Assembly: GCF_036127095.1 (NCBI RefSeq)
Contig: NZ_CP108006.1
Location: forward strand, 4,216,001-4,280,000
Direction: 5' to 3'
Source: Streptomyces sp. NBC_00335
Lineage (GTDB): Bacteria > Actinomycetota > Actinomycetes > Streptomycetales > Streptomycetaceae
DNA: 64,000 nt
The notes under the pieces were generated by a model. That model did no database searches and had not been told where the DNA came from. It was given only the letters and a program-made list of their open reading frames with translations. A program made the translations under genes and the position numbers. Shown here piece after piece: positions 28,015 through 43,811 of this stretch. Within the stretch, counting starts at the first letter, position 1; every line of letters begins with the position of its first letter.

Positions 28015-29271
28015 ATGGGTGAGATCTTCGCCGGCCGGTACGAACTGATCGACCCGATCGGACGTGGCGGCGCCGGCGCCGTATGGCGTGCCTGGGACCA
28101 CCGGCGCCGCCGCTACGTCGCAGCGAAGGTCCTCCTGCAGAGCGATGCCCACACCCTGCTGCGGTTCGTCCGCGAGCAGGCGCTGCGGATCGATCACCCG
28201 CACGTACTGGCCCCGGCCAGCTGGGCGGCGGACGACGACAAGGTCCTCTTCACCATGGACCTGGTCGCCGGCGGTTCCCTCGCCCATGTGATCGGGGACT
28301 ACGGGGCCCTGCCGCCCCGGTTCGTGTGCACACTGCTCGACCAGCTCCTGTCGGGGCTGGCGGCGGTGCATGCGGAGGGCGTCGTCCACCGCGACATCAA
28401 ACCGGCCAACATCCTGATGGAGGCCACCGGAACCGGGCGGCCGCACCTGCGGCTGTCCGACTTCGGCATCGCCATGCGCAAGGGCGAGCCCCGGCTGACC
28501 GAGACCGCCTACGTGGTCGGCACGCCGGGCTATCTCGCGCCCGAACAACTCCTCGGCTCCGAGCCGGACTTCACCGCCGACCTGTTCGCCGTCGGACTGG
28601 TCGGCCTCTACCTGCTCCAGGGGACCAAGCCCGACTCCCAGGCCCTCGCGGAGCAGTTCTTCACCCACGGCACCCCCGATGCCCCGGAGGGCGTTCCCGC
28701 GCCGCTGTGGGGCGTTCTGGCCGCGCTGCTCCAGCCGGACCCCCGGAGCAGGTTCCAGACCGCCACCGGGGCGCGCAGGGCCCTCGCCGAGGCCGTGGAA
28801 CTGCTGCCGCCGCCCGGCCCGGACGGTGATCCGGTCGGGGCGGTCGAGGTGTTCGACCAACTGGGCCCGGTGCCCGCCGGTTTCACGCCCCGGTCGCTCC
28901 AGGAACCCGCGTACGAGACCCCGCCGACGGCCCCGCCCGCCGCGCCCGCGCAGCCGGCCGACGCCCCGACACCCGCCACCACTCCCCTCGGCGTGTTCGG
29001 CCCCTCGGAGACGGGCAGCTTCCACCTCCCGCCGCCCCTGCACGCCACCGCCCCGATGCCGCAGGCCGCGCAGCCGATGTCGATGCCGATGTCGACGCCG
29101 ACCGCGCCGACGGCCCCGCATCCGTACGCCCCGGCCCCGCTGCACCCGGCTCCCCCGGCCGCACCCCGTACGACCGCCCTCGCGCCGCCGCCCAGGACGG
29201 TCACCGCCGGGATCCTGCTCGCGGCCGTCCTGTGCTTCGCCGTCGGGATCTGGGCCCTGACCCAGGTCTAG
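28015..29271 (+). CDS. Serine/threonine protein kinase, membrane-anchored
   Basis: The 418-residue Hanks-type kinase has IGRGGAGAVWRAW (P-loop), VAAKVL (Lys), HRDIKPANIL (catalytic loop), DFGIA and GTPGYLAPEQ. After about residue 270 comes a long Pro/Ala-rich linker and one C-terminal membrane helix (VTAGILLAAVLCFAVGIWAL), with almost no extracellular part. It should phosphorylate cytoplasmic proteins. No sensor domain such as PASTA is present. It follows the HTH gene by 50 bp and may be in one unit with it. Confidence 0.93.
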   Translation: MGEIFAGRYELIDPIGRGGAGAVWRAWDHRRRRYVAAKVLLQSDAHTLLRFVREQALRIDHPHVLAPASWAADDDKVLFTMDLVAGGSLAHVIGDYGALPPRFVCTLLDQLLSGLAAVHAEGVVHRDIKPANILMEATGTGRPHLRLSDFGIAMRKGEPRLTETAYVVGTPGYLAPEQLLGSEPDFTADLFAVGLVGLYLLQGTKPDSQALAEQFFTHGTPDAPEGVPAPLWGVLAALLQPDPRSRFQTATGARRALAEAVELLPPPGPDGDPVGAVEVFDQLGPVPAGFTPRSLQEPAYETPPTAPPAAPAQPADAPTPATTPLGVFGPSETGSFHLPPPLHATAPMPQAAQPMSMPMSTPTAPTAPHPYAPAPLHPAPPAAPRTTALAPPPRTVTAGILLAAVLCFAVGIWALTQV

Positions 29272-29284
29272 GCCGGCCCACGGC

Positions 29285-30592
29285 TCAGGCGGAACGCCGC
29301 CGGGACAGCAGGATCCAGCCGCCCAGGACGAGCAGCAGCAGCGTCCCCGTACCGAAGCCGGCGCCCGCGACCACGCGCATCACCGACCGGTTCGCGGCGG
29401 CGGCCTCGGCCTCCACGGCCGTGGTGCCCTCCTTGGCCGCCGTACGGTCCTCGGCCCCCACCCCGAATCCGCCGGCCGCGAGGTCCTGCGCGTAGGCCGG
29501 TGCCTTGCCCGGCGTGCCGATGATCTGCGTGCGCAGGGTCAGCGGGACGGGCACCGCTTCCTGGGTGAACTCCCCGACCTTCCCCGCCATGGTCACCGCG
29601 ACGTAGTACCAGCCGGCCACCCGGACCGCGCCGACCTTCCGGTCGGAGGCGAAGCGGTTCTCGTAGGCCACCGGCGCGGTCCGCGGCAGGGTGAGCCCCG
29701 CCTGCTTCCCGTCGTAGGAGGCGTCCTCGCTCTCGATGAGCGACCGGTACGGGCTGTACAGCGAGACGGAGAGGCCGGGCGAGGCGTAGCCGGAGTCCTT
29801 CGTCGGCTTGCCGGCGGAGAGTTCGGCCGCGAGGCCCAGCTGCTGCCCCCAGTCGAGCGGCACCCGGTAGTAGAGGGTCTGGCCGGGCCTCAGCGCGTCC
29901 CTCCAGACCCCGCTGTCCAGCGCCCGCGCGTCGTTGAAGCCGGTCCCGCCGGAGCGCGGGGCCGCGTCGGTGCCGGGCAGGGTCGGGGAGGCGGAGGGCC
30001 ACACGCTGGGGGCGGCGACGGGCGCGTTGCTGCCGCCGAGCTTCGGTTCTCGCTGGACCCGCAGCTCCAGGGGCCAGTCCGCGCGGTCCCCGTCCTTGGC
30101 CGTTTCGCGCGTGACCTTGACGTAGTAGGTGCCGCCCGCCTGGCAGCTGGCGTCCTCCTGCATGACCCGTGCTCCCACGGCGCTGATGGGGATGGGGTCG
30201 TAGCCGAAGGCCGCCCGCCCCGGGGTGCCCATGCAGGAGCGGTTCTCGATGGTGAGGACGTCCACCTCCAGGCCGTCGCCGTAGCCGACCTCGGCGCTGC
30301 CCGGGGGCTGAAGCACGGCGGAGACGTACACGGTCGAACTGTCGTCGAGGTTGAGCCGGTAGTACCGCTCCCCCGGTGCCATCGCGTCCTTGTAGACCGA
30401 CCCGGCCTTCAACTCCGGCGCTCCGGCCGTGGAGGGCTTGCCCGCGACCGCCTGCGCCCCGTCCGCGCCCCGGTAGGCGGGCACCGGCTGCGGGGTCCCC
30501 GCAGCGGCCGCGGCCCCCGGCAGGGCCGCGACCAGCCCGAGGGCGGCCAGCGCCCCCGCAGCGGCCGTCCGTACCCGACGTACCCCACCCAT
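29285..30592 (-). CDS. Secreted, C-terminally anchored protein of unknown function
   Basis: The 435-residue protein has a signal peptide (VRTAAAGALAALGLVAALPG then AAAAA), a large extracellular region with several beta-sandwich-like stretches containing repeated YYRL/YYRV...LDW and TVYVS/YYVAV motifs, and a C-terminal membrane helix followed by RRRSA. Pairs of Cys (SCMG and SCQAG) may form a disulfide. I do not recognise a characterised family. The ATG at 30592 gives a normal signal peptide; longer in-frame starts add a non-signal head. It is convergent with the kinase gene. Confidence 0.75.
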   Translation of the reverse strand: MGGVRRVRTAAAGALAALGLVAALPGAAAAAGTPQPVPAYRGADGAQAVAGKPSTAGAPELKAGSVYKDAMAPGERYYRLNLDDSSTVYVSAVLQPPGSAEVGYGDGLEVDVLTIENRSCMGTPGRAAFGYDPIPISAVGARVMQEDASCQAGGTYYVKVTRETAKDGDRADWPLELRVQREPKLGGSNAPVAAPSVWPSASPTLPGTDAAPRSGGTGFNDARALDSGVWRDALRPGQTLYYRVPLDWGQQLGLAAELSAGKPTKDSGYASPGLSVSLYSPYRSLIESEDASYDGKQAGLTLPRTAPVAYENRFASDRKVGAVRVAGWYYVAVTMAGKVGEFTQEAVPVPLTLRTQIIGTPGKAPAYAQDLAAGGFGVGAEDRTAAKEGTTAVEAEAAAANRSVMRVVAGAGFGTGTLLLLVLGGWILLSRRRSA

Positions 30593-30669
30593 CACACGCA
30601 CCCACCCCGAGTTTGCCAACGCAAGCAAGTTCTTTGCATATCGCAATATTTCGTCACAGAGCAGCACAA

Positions 30670-30697
30670 AGCCCCGACCGCAGCGGCAGTCGGGGCT
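30670..30697 (-). terminator. Stem-loop terminator after the DLW-39-like gene
   Basis: AGCCCCGAC (30670-30678) pairs with GTCGGGGCT (30689-30697). It lies downstream of the small protein gene on the minus strand. Confidence 0.7.
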
Positions 30698-30716
30698 CTG
30701 GGATCAACCTCGGGTC

Positions 30717-30851
30717 TCACACACCGGAACCAGAAGGCACGGAGTCGGTTGCCTCCGTCCACAGGTCCTGCTCTGCGCGGTCCGCCTGGATCTGGCGGTA
30801 CACGAGGAGCCCGCCGATGGCGGCCAGTGCGACCAGGAGCAGCTTCTTCAC
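30717..30851 (-). CDS. DLW-39-like small membrane protein
   Basis: The 44-residue protein starts VKKLLLVALAAIGGLLVYRQ, a single membrane helix, and contains the marker AEQDLWTEATD. This motif and size fit the DLW-39 family of actinobacteria, whose function is unknown. The GTG at 30851 follows GAGG at good spacing. It is conserved between tRNA-Ile and the kinase region near oriC. Confidence 0.85.
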   Translation of the reverse strand: MKKLLLVALAAIGGLLVYRQIQADRAEQDLWTEATDSVPSGSGV

Positions 30852-30958
30852 CGCGCGACCTCGTCTTTCGTTGACGTAGGGGACTTCTGGCGCCCAACAA
30901 TACACACCGACCGATACCGATCGGTGACCTACCAGTACACCAACTGGCCCAACGACAA

Positions 30959-30988
30959 AGACCCCCAGGCCATGGGCCTGAGGGTCTT
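30959..30988. terminator. Stem-loop terminator downstream of tRNA-Ile
   Basis: AAGACCC-CCAGGCC pairs with GGCCTG-AGGGTCTT around an ATG loop. It stands just 3' of the tRNA-Ile gene on the minus strand. Confidence 0.75.
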
Positions 30989-30996
30989 CGACACTG

Positions 30997-31070
30997 TGGG
31001 GCTAACAGGATTTGAACCTGTGGCCTCATCCTTATCAGGGATGCGCTCTAACCAACTGAGCTATAGCCCC
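30997..31070 (-). tRNA. tRNA-Ile (anticodon GAT)
   Basis: On the minus strand the 74-nt gene begins GGGGCTATAGCTCAGTTGG and ends TAGCCCCA; the anticodon loop CTGATAAGG contains GAT. All arms pair and CCA is not encoded. Its place just upstream in order from gyrA is typical of actinobacteria. Confidence 0.96.
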
Positions 31071-31176
31071 ATCCGCGCTGCGCGCTGACTTCTGAAGGTT
31101 AGCGCACAGACCCGGTGACTCCAAAATCGATAGCGGCGACCCGTCTGCGCAGGTCATCCGCCCCGTCCTCGGAGGC

Positions 31177-31821
31177 CTACTCGTCCTCGGCGAGCGTCAG
31201 CTCCACACCGCCGACGAAGCCCGCCGACAGGTTGTAGATGAACGCGCCCAGGGTCGCCAGCGCCGTCATGAGCACCACGTCGATGACCGAGATCACCGAC
31301 GTGAAGATCAGAACGCGCGGCAGCGACAAGAAGCTCTGGAGGTCGAACCCGTTGCTCTCGTTCGAGCCGGTCGCCTCACTGATCGTGCCGCCGACGCTGG
31401 AGAAGATGCCCATGGCGTCCATGACCATCCACAGCACCACCGACGCCACGATCGTGCAGACACCGAGCGCGATCGACAGCAGGAAGCTGACCTTCATCAC
31501 CGACCAGGGGTCGGCCTTGGCCACCCGGAGCCGCGCCTTGCGCGTCCTGGGTGCCATACGGGCCCCCGTGCGCGGCTTGCGCTGCGCACCGGGATCGCCC
31601 GCCCCCCGCGGCGCCCCGGGGCCCTGGGGCACCGAGTACGCCTGCGGCGGCTGGTAAGGCGGCTGAGGGCCGGCCCCCGCCTGAGTCTGATGCGACTGAG
31701 GCGACTGAGGCGGCTGCGGTCCTCGGGTGTCCGTCACGGTTCCCCCCTGGGAGTCCGCGGCGGGGCCACGGGCACCGTTCGCTCCAGTGTTGGCCGGTCC
31801 GGCGCCCGTGGCTCCGCTCAC
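31177..31821 (-). CDS. DUF3566 family membrane protein
   Basis: The 214-residue protein has a long Pro/Gln/Gly-rich cytoplasmic head (about 1-95), the conserved RKARLRVAKADPWSVMKVSF entry, two membrane helices, and the ending FVGGVELTLAEDE. This is the DUF3566 pattern found directly after gyrA in actinobacteria. Function is unknown. The GTG start lies 2 bp after the gyrA stop and uses GAGGAG in the gyrA end as its ribosome site. Confidence 0.9.
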   Translation of the reverse strand: MSGATGAGPANTGANGARGPAADSQGGTVTDTRGPQPPQSPQSHQTQAGAGPQPPYQPPQAYSVPQGPGAPRGAGDPGAQRKPRTGARMAPRTRKARLRVAKADPWSVMKVSFLLSIALGVCTIVASVVLWMVMDAMGIFSSVGGTISEATGSNESNGFDLQSFLSLPRVLIFTSVISVIDVVLMTALATLGAFIYNLSAGFVGGVELTLAEDE

Positions 31822-31823
31822 GC

Positions 31824-34439
<2,616 letters not shown>

Positions 34440-34479
34440 TGCTGGTCAGAAGTCCTTTCGAGCGGTCAGCTGAGCCGAC

Positions 34480-37046
<2,567 letters not shown>

Positions 37047-37592
37047 TCACCCGTAGGTGTCCCCCGGGCCGGTGCTCCCCGGGGCCCGCCAGGGGCCGTA
37101 CCGCTTCGGGCCGCCGCCGGGACCGTGGACCTTGATCAGCCGGACGGTGCCCTGCCCCAGGTCCGCGTTGAGCCGGGCCACCAGCTGCGGGGCCAGCAGC
37201 TTCAGCTGCGCCGCCCACGCCGAGGAATCGCAGCGCACCACCAGCTCGCGGTCCTCGTACCGGTCCGGCACGCAGTGCGTCGCGATGTCCTGGCCGACGA
37301 TCTCCGGCCAGCGCTCCATCACGCCCGCCACCGCCATCGGCATCTCCCAGCCGCGCTCCGTGCGCAGCCGGTCCAGCGCCGCCATCAGCGGCATCGGGTC
37401 CCGGCCGTCCGCGCGGGCGCCCGAGCGCAGACCCGGCCGGTAGGCGCCCTTCTTGTTCTGCGCCGCGTTGCCCCGGGCCCGCGCCTGCTCCCGCGCCGCC
37501 GCCAGGGCCTGACGCGCCAGGTCCACGCCCGACGGCTCGGCCGCCTTGCGCGGCGGGTCCTGCGATGCCGGTTCCTGCTCCTTGCCGCTCAC
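37047..37592 (-). CDS. dciA: DciA-like DUF721 protein
   Basis: The 181-residue protein has a basic, Ala/Arg-rich head and a DUF721 domain ([40 protein letters not shown] and [22 protein letters not shown]). DciA loads or controls the replicative helicase DnaB in most bacteria without DnaC. The GTG start overlaps the recF stop (GTGA). The position after recF is typical of actinobacteria. Confidence 0.92.
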   Translation of the reverse strand: MSGKEQEPASQDPPRKAAEPSGVDLARQALAAAREQARARGNAAQNKKGAYRPGLRSGARADGRDPMPLMAALDRLRTERGWEMPMAVAGVMERWPEIVGQDIATHCVPDRYEDRELVVRCDSSAWAAQLKLLAPQLVARLNADLGQGTVRLIKVHGPGGGPKRYGPWRAPGSTGPGDTYG

Positions 37593-38725
37593 AGCCGGGT
37601 CACCTCCCCGCCGGACACCGCGAACCGGGTCCCGACCAGCACCCCGGGCACGTCGTCGTCGACCGCGGCCGTCACCAGCACCTGCTCGCCGGGCGCCACC
37701 AGCTCCGCCAGCCGCTCCCGGCGCCGCGCGTCCAGCTCCGCGAACACGTCGTCGAGGATCAGCACCGGCTCGCTGCCCTCCGTGCGCAGCAGCTCGTAGG
37801 AGGCCAGCCGCAGGGCCAGCGCGTACGACCAGGACTCGCCGTGGCTGGCGTACCCCTTGGCCGGCAGCTCCCCGAGGCGCAGCACCACGTCGTCGCGGTG
37901 CGGGCCGACCAGGGTCACCCCGCGCTCGATCTCTCCCTTGCGCACCTCGGCCAGCGCGCCGAGCAGGACCTCGTACAGCGCCTCGCGCGTGCGGGCCTCG
38001 CCGCTGTCCACCTGCTCGCCCGCGGAGGACTTGTAGGCCGCGCCGAGCGGTCCGCCGCCGGGCGCGAGCTGCTCGTACGCCTTGTCCGCCAGCGGCAGCA
38101 GGGTCGCGAGCAGGTCGAGCCGGTGGGCCAGCAGTTCCGCGCCCGTGCGCGCCAGGTGCTGGTCCCACACGTCGAGGGTGGACAGGTCCATGGAGCGGCC
38201 GCCGTGCCGGCGGGCCATCGCCGCCGACTTCAGCAGGGTGTTGCGCTGCTTGAGCACCCGCTCGTAGTCCGAGCGGACGGCCGCCATGCGCGGCGAACGG
38301 GCCGTGACGAGCTCGTCGAGGAAACGGCGCCGCTCCCCGGGGTCGCCCTTGACCAGGGCCAGGTCCTCGGGGGCGAACAGCACCGTGCGCACGATGCCCA
38401 GTACGTCCCGCGGCCTGACCTGCGAGGACCGGTTGATCCGGGCGCGGTTGGCGCGGCCCGGGTTGAGCTCCAGCTCCACGAGCTGCTGGCGTTCGCCCTG
38501 GGTGACGGCGGCCCGGATGACGGCGCGCTCGGCGCCCATCCGCACGAGCGGGGCGTCCGCGGAGACGCGGTGGCTGCCGAGGGTCGCGAGGTAGCCGATC
38601 GCCTCGACGAGATTGGTCTTGCCCTGCCCGTTGGGGCCCACGAAAGCGGTGACGCCCGGGTCGAGGGGAACCTCGGCCCGGGCGTACGAGCGGAAGTCGG
38701 CCAAAGAGAGATGCGAAACGTGCAT
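37589..38725 (-). CDS. recF: DNA repair/replication protein RecF
   Basis: The 378-residue ABC-type ATPase has the Walker [17 protein letters not shown], the signature-like [15 protein letters not shown] region and Walker [14 protein letters not shown]. RecF helps RecO/RecR load RecA at gaps. It lies between gnd and dciA. Confidence 0.97.
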   Translation of the reverse strand: MHVSHLSLADFRSYARAEVPLDPGVTAFVGPNGQGKTNLVEAIGYLATLGSHRVSADAPLVRMGAERAVIRAAVTQGERQQLVELELNPGRANRARINRSSQVRPRDVLGIVRTVLFAPEDLALVKGDPGERRRFLDELVTARSPRMAAVRSDYERVLKQRNTLLKSAAMARRHGGRSMDLSTLDVWDQHLARTGAELLAHRLDLLATLLPLADKAYEQLAPGGGPLGAAYKSSAGEQVDSGEARTREALYEVLLGALAEVRKGEIERGVTLVGPHRDDVVLRLGELPAKGYASHGESWSYALALRLASYELLRTEGSEPVLILDDVFAELDARRRERLAELVAPGEQVLVTAAVDDDVPGVLVGTRFAVSGGEVTRL

Positions 38726-38819
38726 GTGGCGCCGACCTCCCCCGGCTTCCTGCTGCTTGCCGTGCTCCGCTCCACAGGCTGTGGACCTACAAGGTGTGGA
38801 CCTGTGGAGCGGTTGTGGA

Positions 38820-39695
38820 TTACTTCTTCTCGACCGCGTGGCCGCCGAACTGGTTGCGCAGCGCGGCGATCATCTTCATCTGCGGGGAGTCGTCCTGGCG
38901 GGACGCGAAGCGCGCGAAGAGCGAAGCCGTGATCGCGGGCAGCGGCACGGCGTTGTCGATCGCGGCCTCGACCGTCCAGCGGCCCTCGCCGGAGTCCTGC
39001 GCGAAGCCGCGCAGCTCCTGCAGGTGCTCGTCCTCGTCCAGCGCGTTGACGGCCAGGTCCAGCAGCCAGGAACGGATGACCGTGCCCTCCTGCCAGGACC
39101 GGAACACCTCGCGGACGTCGGTGACCGAGTCGACCTTCTCCAGGAGCTCCCAGCCCTCGGCGTAGGCCTGCATCATGGCGTACTCGATGCCGTTGTGGAC
39201 CATCTTCGCGAAGTGGCCGGCGCCGATCTTGCCGGCGTGCACGGCGCCGAACTCACCCTCGGGCTTGAGGGCGTCGAAGATCGGCTGGACGGCCGCGACG
39301 TGCTCCTTGTCGCCGCCGTACATCAGCGCGTAGCCGTTCTCCAGGCCCCAGACGCCGCCGGAGACTCCGCAGTCGACGAAGCCGATGCCCTTGGCGGCCA
39401 GCTCGGCGCCGTGCTTCTCGTCGTCGGTCCAGCGGGAGTTGCCGCCGTCGACGACGATGTCGCCGGGCGAGAGCAGGCCGGCGAGCTCGTCCACGGTGGA
39501 CTGCGTCGCGGCGCCCGCCGGGACCATGACCCACACCACGCGGGGGGCCTGCAGGCTGTCCACAAGTTCCGACAGGCTGTGGACATCGGCGAGGTCCGGG
39601 TTGCGGTCGAATCCGATGACGGTGTGGCCGGCGCGGCGGATGCGCTCGCGCATGTTGCCGCCCATCTTGCCGAGACCGACGAGACCAAGCTCCAT
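38820..39695 (-). CDS. gnd: 6-phosphogluconate dehydrogenase, decarboxylating (short form)
   Basis: The 291-residue enzyme has the Rossmann start [42 protein letters not shown] and [20 protein letters not shown]. It oxidises 6-phosphogluconate to ribulose 5-phosphate. The short length fits the GndA-type (YqeC) subgroup. Its place between dnaN and recF is characteristic of Streptomyces. Confidence 0.95.
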   Translation of the reverse strand: MELGLVGLGKMGGNMRERIRRAGHTVIGFDRNPDLADVHSLSELVDSLQAPRVVWVMVPAGAATQSTVDELAGLLSPGDIVVDGGNSRWTDDEKHGAELAAKGIGFVDCGVSGGVWGLENGYALMYGGDKEHVAAVQPIFDALKPEGEFGAVHAGKIGAGHFAKMVHNGIEYAMMQAYAEGWELLEKVDSVTDVREVFRSWQEGTVIRSWLLDLAVNALDEDEHLQELRGFAQDSGEGRWTVEAAIDNAVPLPAITASLFARFASRQDDSPQMKMIAALRNQFGGHAVEKK

Positions 39696-39999
39696 CAGGT
39701 GGTTCCTTAAGCGTTGTGGCCGTCTGTGCCGGGGTGCTCCCCTGCCCGGGGACATCCCCCCGTGCCGAGCCTACGCCGGGCCGTGCCGCCCGGCGCCACG
39801 GGCACTCCGGGTGTCGGCGCCGAGGCGCCCGGCGGGCCGCGCACGAGGCTCCGTACGGGCTCCTGCGTGTCCGCTGCGGGCCCCGCGCGCCCGGCTTCAG
39901 GCCCGCTACGGGGCTGCGCGGGCGGGAGGCGCAACGCCCTCGGGCCCGGTCCGCGGGAAGCGGGGCCGGGCCCGAGGGGCTGCCGCGTCGTTTCCGGGA
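39696..39999. other. gnd-dnaN intergenic region
   Basis: This 304-bp GC-rich gap has no gene I can support. It should hold the gnd promoter and the dnaN terminator. GGGCCCGG-rich pieces near 39940-39980 can fold, but no clean terminator stands out. Confidence 0.4.
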
Positions 40000-41130
40000 T
40001 CAGCCGGAGAGGCGCACCGGCATGATCAGGTACTTGTACGCCTCGTCGGCCTCGGCGTCGACCGCCGGGCGGCCGCTGAGCAGCGCCGGCTTGGTGGACG
40101 TGGTGAAGCTGAGCTGCGCGGCCGGCGAGTCGATCGCGCTCAGGCCGTCCAGCAGGAAGGTCGGGTTGAAGGCGATCGAGATGTCGTCGCCCTCCAGCTT
40201 CGCGTCGACGCGCTCCACAGCCTGTGCGTCGTCGGAGGAACCGGCCTCCAGGATCAGCACGCCCTGCTCGAAGCTGAGGCGGACCGGGGTGTTGCGCTCG
40301 GCGACGAGGGCCACGCGCTTGACGGCCTCGACGAACGGGGCGGTCTCGATCACGGCGACCGAGTTGAACTCCGTCGGGAAGAGCGTGCGGTACTTCGGCA
40401 GGTCGCCCTCGAGGAGGCGGGTGGTGGTGCGCCGGCCGGCGCCCTCGAAGCCGATGAGGCCCTCGCCCTGGCCGGAGCCCGACAGCGCGATGGTGACCGT
40501 GTCGCCGCTGGTGAGCGACTTGGCGGTGTCCAGGAGGGTCTTGGCGGGCACCAGGGCCACGGCCGAGGCCTCGGGGTCCTCGGGCTTCCACAGGAACTCG
40601 CGGACCGCGAAGCGGTAGCGGTCGGTGGAGGCCAGGGTGACCTTGTCGCCCTCGATCTCGATGCGGACACCGGTCAGCACGGGCAGCGTGTCGTCGCGGC
40701 CTGCGGCGATGGCGACCTGGGCGGCGGCGGAGGCGAAGACCTCGCCGGGCACGGTGCCGGTCGCGGTGGGCATCGTCGGCAGTGCCGGGTACTCCTCCAC
40801 AGGCAGGGTGTGGAGTGTGAATCGCGAGGAGCCGCAGACCACGGTCGCCCGTACACCGTCTGTGGAAATCTCCACCGGGCGGTTGGGCAGGGCCCGGCAG
40901 ATGTCGGCGAGCAGCCGGCCGGAGACCAGGACGGTGCCGTCCTCCTCGACGTCCGCCTCGACGGAGACCCGGGCCGAGACCTCGTAGTCGAAGCCGGAGA
41001 GGGACAGCTTGCCCTCCTCGGCCTTCAGCAGCAGGCCCGCGAGAACGGGCACCGGCGGCCGGGCCGGGAGGCTACGGGCAGCCCAGGCCACCGCCTCCGC
41101 GAGTACGTCGCGCTCCACCCGGATCTTCAC
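40000..41130 (-). CDS. dnaN: DNA polymerase III sliding clamp (beta subunit)
   Basis: The 376-residue protein has the three-domain clamp pattern, beginning KIRVERDVLAEAVAWAARSL and ending KYLIMPVRLSG. ATDRYR-like STDRYRFAVREF and the C-terminal MPVR motif are typical. It holds the polymerase on DNA. The GTG at 41130 follows AGGAGG and replaces a much longer open frame upstream that overlaps oriC. Confidence 0.98.
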   Translation of the reverse strand: MKIRVERDVLAEAVAWAARSLPARPPVPVLAGLLLKAEEGKLSLSGFDYEVSARVSVEADVEEDGTVLVSGRLLADICRALPNRPVEISTDGVRATVVCGSSRFTLHTLPVEEYPALPTMPTATGTVPGEVFASAAAQVAIAAGRDDTLPVLTGVRIEIEGDKVTLASTDRYRFAVREFLWKPEDPEASAVALVPAKTLLDTAKSLTSGDTVTIALSGSGQGEGLIGFEGAGRRTTTRLLEGDLPKYRTLFPTEFNSVAVIETAPFVEAVKRVALVAERNTPVRLSFEQGVLILEAGSSDDAQAVERVDAKLEGDDISIAFNPTFLLDGLSAIDSPAAQLSFTTSTKPALLSGRPAVDAEADEAYKYLIMPVRLSG

Positions 41131-42008
41131 CGGAAACCGCCTCCTGCTGTTGCTCGCTCGTCTGCCGGCCTTCGTCGTCGGCTCGTCGATGCCTCGACCG
41201 TTGCCGGTGACCAGTCTGACGTACGGCGCCGACAGTCGTCGCTGCTGGCGGTCAAGTCGGGAGCGAGGTGTCGGGGAGGGCGATCCACCGAGTTGTGCAC
41301 AGGACCTGCTTGAAAACCGAAACCGGGCTAACTCTCTATGGGGGTAGTAGTAGGGCCTGTGGAAACGGTGGATAACAGTGTTTTTGCAGGTCAGCCCGCG
41401 TTTTTTATCCCCACACCCTGTGGGCGACACCGGTGGACAACCACGTGTCTCTGTGGAGAACGAAAACTTCTGCACAGGCCATCCCCAGATGACCCCGACT
41501 ACTCCACAGGTGCGTCCCCAGGTTTTCCCGAGTACTCCACAACCCAAACGTCGACTTCGGTGTGACCGCTTTCACTCGGGGCGGTGATGGAGGGTTCCCG
41601 GTTGCCGAACAGTGGACAACGGTGTGGGGAAGTCGTCTGATCCTGTGCACAGGACCCTGGAAGCTGTGGACCGACGGTGGACAACGCGGTGGACGAACCT
41701 GTGGATGAAAAATTCGTCCACAGCCTGTGGATAGCCGTTGCGCACAATTCCACAGGGGTCTGACCAGCCCTGATGGTGCCTCACACCTGGGCCCTGTGGA
41801 CAGTCTTGTGGGTTCCCGGGGCCGTCCCCAGGCTGTGGACGCAAGAAAGTCGCCCAATCTGTGGATGAGTTGCCCCCAAGGGGGCGTATTCGAACAGATC
41901 AGGGGCGCACGCATGAAGAAGGGCGCCCCCGTAGTGACCCGGAAGCGCCCTCTTAAAGCGTTTGGAAGGGCTCGGCGGCGCCCGTACGGCACGTCCACAG
42001 AGCCGGTG
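41131..42008. other. Chromosomal replication origin oriC
   Basis: The 878-bp dnaN-dnaA gap contains many DnaA boxes in both orientations. Examples are TTGTGCACA at 41293, GGTGGATAA at 41368, GGTGGACAA at 41432 and 41676, TCGTCCACA at 41714, TGTGGATAG at 41726 and TGTGGACAG at 41795. AT-richer patches occur at 41391-41410 and 41706-41716. The layout of many weak boxes in two clusters is the Streptomyces type of origin. It is the start of bidirectional replication. Confidence 0.96.
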
Positions 42009-43811
42009 TCAGCCGTTCTTGATGCGGTTGGTGAGCTCGGTCACCTGGTTGTAGATGGAGCGGCGCTCCGCCATCAGGGCACGGATCTTGCGGTCCGCGT
42101 GCATGACGGTCGTGTGGTCGCGGCCGCCGAACTGCGCCCCGATCTTGGGCAGCGAGAGGTCCGTGAGCTCCCGGCACAGGTACATGGAGATCTGCCGGGC
42201 GGTGACCAGGACCCGGCTGCGCGAGGAGCCGCACAGGTCGTCCACGGTCAGCCCGAAGTAGTCGGCGGTGGCCGCCATGATGTCGGTGGCGGTGATCTCG
42301 GGCGAGCTGTCCTCGCCGCCCGGGATCAGGTTCTTCAGGACGTCCTCGGTCAGGCCCAGGTCGACCGGCTGCCGGTTCAGGCTCGCGAAGGCCGTGACCC
42401 GGATCAGCGCCCCCTCCAGCTCACGGATGTTGCGCGAGATGCGGGAGGCGATGAACTCCAGCACCTCCGGCGGGGCGTTGAGCTGCTCCTGCACGGCCTT
42501 CTTGCGCAGGATCGCGATGCGGGTCTCCAGCTCGGGCGGCTGGACGTCGGTGATCAGGCCCCACTCGAAGCGGTTGCGGAGCCGGTCCTCCAGGGTGGCG
42601 AGCTGCTTGGGCGGCCGGTCGGAGGAGAGCACGATCTGCTTGTTGGCGTTGTGGAGCGTATTGAAGGTGTGGAAGAACTCCTCCTGCGTCGACTCCTTGC
42701 TCGCGAGGAACTGGATGTCGTCGACGAGCAGGATGTCCATCTCGCGGTAGCGCTTGCGGAACGCGTCGCCCTTGCCGTCGCGGATCGAGTTGATGAACTC
42801 GTTGGTGAACTCCTCGGAGCTCACGTACCGCACCCGGGTGCCGGGGTAGAGGCTCCGCGCGTAGTGCCCGATGGCGTGCAGCAGGTGCGTTTTGCCGAGA
42901 CCCGACTCCCCGTAGATGAAGAGGGGGTTGTACGCCTTCGCCGGCGCCTCGGCGACGGCCACCGCGGCGGCGTGCGCGAAGCGGTTGGAGGCGCCGATGA
43001 CGAACGTGTCGAAGAGGTACTTGGGGTTCAGCCGGGCGGTCGGCTCCAGCGGGCCCGAGGTGGATCCACCTGACGGGGCCGAGGGCGCGGGCCGGCTCGG
43101 TGCCTGCCGCGCGGGCGGCTGGTCGTACTGCTGCTGCTCGTACTGGCGGGAGGAGCGCTGCTGCTGGCCCTCGTACTGCTGCTGCTCGTACTTCTGCTGT
43201 TCGTAGCCGCCCTGGTCGTAGGACGAAGGCTCGGACTGCTGCATGTAGCCCGGCTGCGGGGAGGCGTACGGGTCGCGCTCGGGGAAGCCGCCGAGACGGG
43301 GCTGCTGCCAGCCGTAGTCGTCCTGCTGGCCGCCGCGGGGCCAGGCGCCGGGCTCGGAGCGCGGCTGCTGGTAGTCCGGGTAGGCGGGGCGGGCATTGGG
43401 GAGCTGGTCGTCCGAGGGGCCGGTGTGGCCGCCGGGTCCCGTGTGGCCCCCGGGGCCGTTGTGCCCGCCGGGGCGCTGGCCGCCGTACGGTTCGTAGCCG
43501 TCGTGGGAAGAAGACGGGGCCGGGGGCGAGGGCTCGCCCGCGGAGTCGTCGACGGTGATCGCGATCCGGATGGGGCGGCCGCACTCACGGCTGAGGGCGT
43601 CGCTGATGAGCGGGGCGAGCCGGCCTTCGAGGACGCGCTTGCCGTACTCGTTGGGGACGGCGAGCAGCGCGGTGTCCGCCACCAGGGCCAGGGGCTGACA
43701 GCGCTCGACCCACTGCTTGTCCTTGGGCTCGATGCTGTTCTGTCCCTCCCCGAGGAGCTTTTCGAGCACCCTTGGCCACACTGCGGCAAGATCGGCAGGT
43801 ACGTCAGCCAC
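42009..43811 (-). CDS. dnaA: Chromosomal replication initiator DnaA
   Basis: The 600-residue protein has domain I (1-100), a long Gln/Tyr/Pro-rich domain II (about 110-270, typical of Streptomyces), the AAA+ domain ([29 protein letters not shown]) and the domain IV signature [15 protein letters not shown]. It binds DnaA boxes and opens oriC. The GTG at 43811 is the usual start. Two DnaA boxes in its promoter region suggest autoregulation. Confidence 0.98.
   Translation of the reverse strand: MADVPADLAAVWPRVLEKLLGEGQNSIEPKDKQWVERCQPLALVADTALLAVPNEYGKRVLEGRLAPLISDALSRECGRPIRIAITVDDSAGEPSPPAPSSSHDGYEPYGGQRPGGHNGPGGHTGPGGHTGPSDDQLPNARPAYPDYQQPRSEPGAWPRGGQQDDYGWQQPRLGGFPERDPYASPQPGYMQQSEPSSYDQGGYEQQKYEQQQYEGQQQRSSRQYEQQQYDQPPARQAPSRPAPSAPSGGSTSGPLEPTARLNPKYLFDTFVIGASNRFAHAAAVAVAEAPAKAYNPLFIYGESGLGKTHLLHAIGHYARSLYPGTRVRYVSSEEFTNEFINSIRDGKGDAFRKRYREMDILLVDDIQFLASKESTQEEFFHTFNTLHNANKQIVLSSDRPPKQLATLEDRLRNRFEWGLITDVQPPELETRIAILRKKAVQEQLNAPPEVLEFIASRISRNIRELEGALIRVTAFASLNRQPVDLGLTEDVLKNLIPGGEDSSPEITATDIMAATADYFGLTVDDLCGSSRSRVLVTARQISMYLCRELTDLSLPKIGAQFGGRDHTTVMHADRKIRALMAERRSIYNQVTELTNRIKNG

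Noticed and set aside
41131..41547. Upstream extension of dnaN into oriC
   Set aside because: The extra 139 residues are encoded by DnaA-box DNA, and the GTG at 41130 has AGGAGG and the conserved DnaN start.
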